6,952 nt of DNA from Bacteroidia bacterium (GTDB taxonomy: Bacteria > Bacteroidota > Bacteroidia > Cytophagales > Cyclobacteriaceae). A model generated the notes under the pieces. The model was not told where the DNA came from. It worked only from the letters and a program-made list of their open reading frames with translations, and ran no database searches. Positions 1-3,918 of this stretch are shown here, piece by piece; the stretch's first letter is position 1; each line of letters starts with the position of its first letter. A program made the position numbers and the translations under genes. The stretch lies in NCBI GenBank assembly GCA_016650355.1, contig JAENVX010000477.1, forward strand, positions 1 through 6,952. The letters run 5' to 3'.

Positions 1-757
1 ACGCCTTGATGATGCTATTATGAAAAATAGTTTTAATGAAATTGTAGTGAATGGAGCAAACTGCCAATACATTAATATTATTTTTTTCTATATATCCATT
101 AATGCTATCACTCACTTCGTCTGAAAAAATTGTATCAAATTCCAGATCCATTAAGTTATAAAGCATCTTGGTTCTTGTCTGAATTTGCTCTTCATTAAGT
201 TCTTCTTCCCGCTTATACGTGCTCTTTACCTGCAACACAGTAACCTTAGCCTCCAGCAAACTGGCGAGCGTAGCTAGTTGTTTCATAGGTAACTCTTGTC
301 CGAGTTCATATTCAAGGGCAAATCCAATTGTATAAATATCCTTATAGGCACACCCTGTTGGAATCAACATAACAGGAACCGAAACCTCTTTTGCTATCTG
401 ATAAGATTGACTGCCAAAAAATAATTCATAATTGTCATCAGCTCCGTTGGTGCCCATTACAATCAAGTCAAAACCTTTGGCGTGTCGTGAAATGATGTCG
501 GTCAGATTTTTATCGGATGGTAGTATTTCTGCGCGGCACGCGATGTTAAATAATTTTATGACCTGATTTTTCTGCTGTTCCAGCTGTTCGCGAATTGTTT
601 CTATGGCCGGGATTACTTCTGTATCGTGAAGAGCGAAAATAGATTGGACGTTAAACAACGTAAGTTCAGCTTTTGCCTTTTTTGCAATCATGGACGCGAA
701 AGCGATGGCCTGGTTTGCTGTTTCAGAGAAATCCGTTGGGCACAATATCTTTTTCAT
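1..757 (-). CDS. Universal stress protein, UspA family, two tandem Usp domains (3' end outside window)
   Basis: The reading frame is open from the ATG at 757 to the window edge, giving 252 residues without a stop; the true C-terminus lies to the left. The N-terminus MKKILCPTDFSE is the classic first strand of the Usp fold. Domain 1 (about residues 1-135) carries a perfect G-x2-G-x9-G-S nucleotide-binding motif (G102, G105, G115, S116) followed by VPVMLIP, so it probably binds ATP. Domain 2 (about 140 onward) is diverged: at the same place it has C234-x2-H237-x9-N247-S248, with all three glycines replaced, so ATP binding there is unlikely. Tandem Usp proteins of about 270-280 residues are common in Bacteroidota, so perhaps 20-30 residues are missing. 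The start lies 24 bases after the DUF6629 stop, in the same reading frame. An AGGAGA at 785-790 is too far upstream to be a normal ribosome site. The likely role is cytoplasmic stress adaptation; the exact function is unknown. Confidence 0.93.
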   Translation of the reverse strand, partial: MKKILCPTDFSETANQAIAFASMIAKKAKAELTLFNVQSIFALHDTEVIPAIETIREQLEQQKNQVIKLFNIACRAEILPSDKNLTDIISRHAKGFDLIVMGTNGADDNYELFFGSQSYQIAKEVSVPVMLIPTGCAYKDIYTIGFALEYELGQELPMKQLATLASLLEAKVTVLQVKSTYKREEELNEEQIQTRTKMLYNLMDLEFDTIFSDEVSDSINGYIEKNNINVLAVCSIHYNFIKTIFHNSIIKA

Positions 758-781
758 GAATTTATTATTAACATCCGTTCT

Positions 782-1495
782 TTATCTCCTATTCACGAAA
801 ATATTAGTATACGTATCGCTTGTCTTAATTAAACTAACTGTCAATTGTGGTTTGTTTGAATTTTTAATTTCAAGCATGATCAGGTATATCGATATACTTA
901 TGACCGATGCAAAGAAACACCAGACAGAAAGAATATAGTGCTCATAAAATATTGCTGTGATGATGTAAGAAATTAAAATAGTAACACCCAGGAGCCACAT
1001 TTTTTTAATGTGTGAGAAAAACGGGGGAGCTATTGTTGCCATAATATAGAGGAATACACCAAACCCTTTAAGGCCAATCGGATAATCTTGTTTGTACGAA
1101 ATATGATACCCGATGATGTTTGCTTCAACAGGATAGGATAGGAGACAATACATCAGATAGGCGGATATCATCAACCCTAACCCAACCAATACCTTCTGTA
1201 TATTCCTGCGTGTCGACTGTTTTTCGAGAAGTAAGATGGCGATGGGAACCCACAGTGGCCAGACAACTTGTGCGAAGAACAAGAAAACTTTGGTTAACAC
1301 CTGTTGCGCAAACGCATAGGCAGGATTGGGCAAAGTCAACCATAGAATACCTTCCGTAATTTGTTGGGCAGCAAAAAATAATGGAATACTGGCAAACAAG
1401 ATTTGTGAGGGATGTTTGGCTTTCTTTATAGCCGCCACCCCAATAACAGTAAGAACAACACCGGCCCCGAAACTTGCATTCGCTGAAAAGCACAT
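782..1495 (-). CDS. Seven-helix integral membrane protein, DUF6629-like
   Basis: This 237-residue protein begins MCFSANASFGAG, the N-terminal signature I associate with the DUF6629 family, whose function is unknown. Hydrophobic segments lie at about residues 5-23, 31-53, 64-90, 101-121, 143-160, 167-184 and 186-209, suggesting seven membrane helices. A polar motif, QQITEGILWL (44-53), sits inside the second helix; its Q and E residues look conserved in the family from memory and could line a binding site. The tail after residue 210 is polar and probably cytoplasmic or periplasmic. The ATG at 1495 is chosen because MCFSA is the conserved family start. No Shine-Dalgarno sequence is visible, as is usual in Bacteroidota. 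The gene lies 43 bases after Dps and 24 bases before the universal stress protein, so it probably shares their transcript. I assign no biochemical role; the family name is recalled, not searched. Confidence 0.85.
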   Translation of the reverse strand: MCFSANASFGAGVVLTVIGVAAIKKAKHPSQILFASIPLFFAAQQITEGILWLTLPNPAYAFAQQVLTKVFLFFAQVVWPLWVPIAILLLEKQSTRRNIQKVLVGLGLMISAYLMYCLLSYPVEANIIGYHISYKQDYPIGLKGFGVFLYIMATIAPPFFSHIKKMWLLGVTILISYIITAIFYEHYILSVWCFFASVISISIYLIMLEIKNSNKPQLTVSLIKTSDTYTNIFVNRR

Positions 1496-1538
1496 TGTTT
1501 CTAAATTAATTGGATTTTTAATGAGCGAAGCATGATAT

Positions 1539-2012
1539 TTATTTTAAGTATCGTCTAAGTATCCATGCGGTAGTTTCATGCGCTTGCATGACTCCCGTTA
1601 AGAAATCAATCGTGCCCGCATCTTTGTTTTTGTCATCCATCTTTTCAATATCGTCTCTTACCTCTTTGATGATCAACTCATGATCGCTCAATAATTCGTT
1701 CATCATTTCAGTTTGGGGTGGATACTTCCCAGGGGCTTCTTTCAGGCGCGTGAGCTTAGCATATTCTTTCATAGTACCGATCGCCTTGCCGCCCAGTTTA
1801 CTAATACGCTCGGCTATCAAATCGATATTCTCCTCAAGCTCGGTGTATTGGCCTTGAAATAATTTATGCAGTTCCATGAAGCTCTCTCCGGAAACATTCC
1901 AGTGAAATTTGCGCGTCTTGATGTATAAGGTCATTTCATCCGCCAGGATGACGGAAAGCATCTCAATGCTCTGGTGTAAATTTTTTTCGGTTATGCCTAT
2001 TTCTGGTTTCAT
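1539..2012 (-). CDS. dps: Dps family DNA-starvation/stationary-phase protection protein (mini-ferritin)
   Basis: The 157-residue protein has normal Dps length. Dps forms a 12-subunit shell that oxidises Fe(II), usually with hydrogen peroxide, and stores the iron, protecting DNA in the cytoplasm. The signature RKFHWNVSG (34-42) holds H37, and H49 lies in FMELHKLF. D64 and E68 in IDLIAERI complete most of the inter-subunit ferroxidase site. By alignment with E. coli Dps (H51, H63, D67, D78, E82), the position of D67 is Q53 here, which is non-acidic. A second conserved block, DFLTGVMQAHETTAWILRR (136-154), forms the last helix typical of this subgroup. There is no lysine-rich N-terminal tail, so direct DNA binding is uncertain. 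The ATG at 2012 gives the usual family length. Neighbours are a 68-residue unknown protein 47 bases upstream and the DUF6629 protein 43 bases downstream. OxyR- or starvation-type regulation is plausible, but no operator was recognised. Confidence 0.95.
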   Translation of the reverse strand: MKPEIGITEKNLHQSIEMLSVILADEMTLYIKTRKFHWNVSGESFMELHKLFQGQYTELEENIDLIAERISKLGGKAIGTMKEYAKLTRLKEAPGKYPPQTEMMNELLSDHELIIKEVRDDIEKMDDKNKDAGTIDFLTGVMQAHETTAWILRRYLK

Positions 2013-2059
2013 GGTGTTGGTTTTTAATTGATCCTTACTGGTTTGGTGGCTTTTGAAAA

Positions 2060-2266
2060 TTATAGCGTGCCTACATAGCTTCTTACATTCATATGCTGAT
2101 CCTTACAAATAGCCATGTAAACCGATTGCTCTTCAACGGACTCAGCATATTTTATAGGCTCCAAATATTTTGAGGTAGCCTCAAGGAGGGCTGCAATTTT
2201 TTTGTGGTTTTCCTCTGAAGATACATTCATCATGCCTGGTAACAACGGAATTGTAGTGACTGTCAT
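2060..2266 (-). CDS. Small protein of unknown function, 68 aa
   Basis: I do not recognise this protein. The ATG at 2266 gives 68 residues. The frame could extend to a TTG at 2296 for 78 residues, but ATG preceded by an A-rich stretch (AGAATAAA) fits Bacteroidota starts better. The N-terminus (1-13) is hydrophobic and proline-containing, MTVTTIPLLPGMM, but is too short and lacks the basic residues expected of a signal peptide. Residues 17-48 are charged and probably helical (EENHKKIAALLEATSKYLEP...ESVEEQ). The end contains a single cysteine (C54) and the motif KDQHMNVRSYVGTL. It is probably cytoplasmic. It sits between the small exported protein (97 bases upstream) and Dps (47 bases downstream), suggesting expression with the stress genes. 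It could be spurious, but the gene order, spacing and lack of any competing frame support a real gene. Confidence 0.6.
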   Translation of the reverse strand: MTVTTIPLLPGMMNVSSEENHKKIAALLEATSKYLEPIKYAESVEEQSVYMAICKDQHMNVRSYVGTL

Positions 2267-2363
2267 TTTATTCTGCTTTAGTAGTATAGTTAACAAGTGA
2301 AGCGAAACTTAAACATTGGTAGAGCCGAACTTAACCGAGAACCACAAAGGATTTTTGTTAGTG

Positions 2364-2603
2364 CTACTCAAAGAAAAATGATACTTCCTTTCGCAATTGC
2401 TTTTTTTCAGCTGATGTTAGTTTTGAGTTATCCAAGGCCTTAATCTCCTCCAGTCGGTTAAGTAAAATCTTAACACGCGCTGACTCTGGTGTTTCTGTGG
2501 AAACTTCTCCAGATGGAATAACTTCCGTACCCGCCATTAATTCTGTTGATGCAAAAGGTAACAACAGCACTGCTGTTAATATCCAAATTTTCAGTGCTTT
2601 CAT
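2364..2603 (-). CDS. Small exported protein with charged C-terminal helix, 79 aa
   Basis: Residues 1-24 form a clear signal peptide: K2/K5 basic start, hydrophobic core WILTAVLLLPF, and a cleavage-like ELMA|GT. After a Ser/Thr/Pro/Glu-rich linker (26-41) comes one amphipathic helix (about 42-75) with the motif LLNRLEEIKALDNSKL and then SAEKKQLRKEV. I recall similar LEEIxxLDxSxLSxxEKKxLRKE motifs in small Bacteroidota proteins that continue with further basic helix and a C-terminal transmembrane segment. Here the protein stops shortly after RKEV with SFFFE, so it may be a shortened member. The two other forward frames after that point do not restore a membrane helix, so a simple frameshift is not evident. 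The gene follows a 108-bp gap after the caspase-like gene and may be the first gene of the stress group. Its function is unknown; the periplasm is the likely location. Confidence 0.75.
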   Translation of the reverse strand: MKALKIWILTAVLLLPFASTELMAGTEVIPSGEVSTETPESARVKILLNRLEEIKALDNSKLTSAEKKQLRKEVSFFFE

Positions 2604-2711
2604 CTTCGGTTTTTATTAATAAAATGCTTGCTATACAAATCTCCTATGATTTCCCGTTTACTCGTTACAATCTTTCTTTTGAAACTTACAGATTTTACAG
2701 GTCACAAAATT
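2604..2711. other. 108-bp intergenic gap, probable transcription boundary
   Basis: This is the longest non-coding stretch in the window. It separates the caspase-like gene from the small stress-type genes and is the natural place for a promoter reading leftward. I looked for the Bacteroidota promoter pattern (TTTG, about 19-21 bases, TAnnTTTG) and found no good match on the minus strand. No GC-rich hairpin with a T-run is visible. The only small repetition is a direct repeat of CTGTAA near 2685-2700 on the minus strand. A promoter here is therefore inference from spacing only. Confidence 0.3.
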
Positions 2712-3896
2712 TCAATTCCGTTTTGCAACGAAAACAAAGTCGCTCCCTTTTTCATTGTCGCCAAATTCACCCGATCTGGGTTCATGATCCTTGATTCTTT
2801 CCAGATAGGGAAGTATTTCGTTAATGGTTAAGATTTGATCTTCGCCACCACGGCTTTTCAGTGACTCCAGAAAACGGGCCGCAAAAGGTGAGTGCTTACC
2901 CAAAACTCCGTCAGAAACATATTCCTTTCCACCGGATGAAATATACCTTCTGGTTTTTTTTGAAAGCTTACGTGCAAGAAATTCACTATCCGTAAGTTCA
3001 TCACGGCCTCCTCCACTTCGGTCGTGCGCAATGGCAGGATCTAATGTGCCACCAAAGCAAACGTCCATCGCCAACAGGATGTGCTTGCATGAGATATTAT
3101 CAATATAATCCCGCAAATTTGCATGTGAGATATAGGTCGTTTTGGCAACATCCACTTCCAAAGAATTCTTAGCTACAATGTATCCTGAACCAAACGCTTC
3201 ATCGAATTGGCCATGCCCTGCGAAGAAAACGAACAACTGATCCTGTGGCTTAAAATTCCGTTTTGAATAATCTTTAATCTTTACGAGAATATCACTTTGA
3301 TTTGCATTTTCAACAACCTCCACTTCAAATCCATACTTACTTTTAAGCTCCGCTGCAATGGTGTTAGCATCATAAATGGGATTCACCAGATTTTTCCAAT
3401 AATCGTACGTATCCGTAGCGAAAAATAAAGCGTAATCTTTTCTGTCAACACTGACCGCGTCAGTCACTGCCTCCTTACCCACAAGTACATTGCGGATGCT
3501 CGATACTTTGACTCCATAGATATTCTCGGCAACGATTTCAATGTAATTGGAACCATCCTGCAATATCAATTTTTGAACAAAATGCTTTGCCGCTGAATCC
3601 TGTATGAGCTCCATTTTTTTTTGACCTCTGGAATAACCCTGAAGGTTGTCACCCAAAATAACCAGGATTGATTTCAATGGAACATCTGATTGGACGTCTG
3701 CTTCAATTTCAACTTGCGTAGAAAGACTATTGGTATATTCCAGCATAGGAGATATCCACACAATTGTTGGAACAGTCGTGCGTGACGCAGGGCCTATTGA
3801 GGCAACATGCACTTCGTTAGTCCTCGTGCGCAACTCCTGGCCGAACAGGCTTTGTTCTACTAAAACAAAAATTAAAACTGCTATTACCTTTTTCAT
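2712..3896 (-). CDS. Exported caspase-like cysteine peptidase (peptidase C14/metacaspase-like) with Ig-like N-terminal part
   Basis: The 394-residue protein opens with a signal peptide (1-19; core VIAVLIFVLVEQSLFG, probable cleavage before Q20). Residues about 44-140 (starting VPTIVWISP, ending with a GSNYIEIVAEN repeat-type strand) resemble a bacterial Ig-like domain. The caspase fold covers about 152-394. It starts with DYALFFATDTYDYW, and IYDANTIAAEL follows. The catalytic histidine is H228 in FFAGHGQFDE and the nucleophile is C280 in AMDVCFGG. Aspartate D278 next to the cysteine matches the DxC motif of metacaspases, which prefer Arg/Lys in P1; that preference is inferred here. The conserved SSGGKEYVSDG and HSPFAARFLESL blocks and the ending GEFGDNEKGSDFVFVAK match full-length Bacteroidota caspase-family proteins as I remember them, so the gene looks intact. 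It is predicted to act in the periplasm or outside the cell. It starts 22 bases after the T9SS-sorted surface protein and is probably co-transcribed with it. The substrate is unknown. Confidence 0.9.
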   Translation of the reverse strand: MKKVIAVLIFVLVEQSLFGQELRTRTNEVHVASIGPASRTTVPTIVWISPMLEYTNSLSTQVEIEADVQSDVPLKSILVILGDNLQGYSRGQKKMELIQDSAAKHFVQKLILQDGSNYIEIVAENIYGVKVSSIRNVLVGKEAVTDAVSVDRKDYALFFATDTYDYWKNLVNPIYDANTIAAELKSKYGFEVEVVENANQSDILVKIKDYSKRNFKPQDQLFVFFAGHGQFDEAFGSGYIVAKNSLEVDVAKTTYISHANLRDYIDNISCKHILLAMDVCFGGTLDPAIAHDRSGGGRDELTDSEFLARKLSKKTRRYISSGGKEYVSDGVLGKHSPFAARFLESLKSRGGEDQILTINEILPYLERIKDHEPRSGEFGDNEKGSDFVFVAKRN

Positions 3897-3918
3897 GTTC
3901 TTTACTTTAATACACTTG

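Noticed and set aside
757..784. Possible single fused gene, because the DUF6629 and universal stress protein genes share a frame separated only by one TAA and 24 bases
   Set aside because: Each product has its own canonical N-terminus (MCFSA and MKKILCPTDFSE) and complete domains, so separate genes are the simpler reading. Same-frame placement has a one-in-three chance.
626..938. Two overlapping plus-strand open frames
   Set aside because: They overlap the start of the universal stress protein gene and the end of the DUF6629 gene on the other strand, and their products look random.
1125..1493. 122-codon minus-strand frame overlapping the DUF6629 gene
   Set aside because: It is a shifted-frame shadow of the DUF6629 gene, which has a conserved start and clear membrane helices.
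2297..2363. Possible Bacteroidota promoter before the 68-residue gene (TAAGTTCG resembles TAnnTTTG)
   Set aside because: There is one mismatch, and the nearest upstream TTTG is only about 11 bases away instead of about 19-21, so it is not supportable.
2680..2705. Possible terminator after the caspase-like gene
   Set aside because: The similar segments (CTGTAA twice) are direct, not inverted, repeats, so no hairpin forms.
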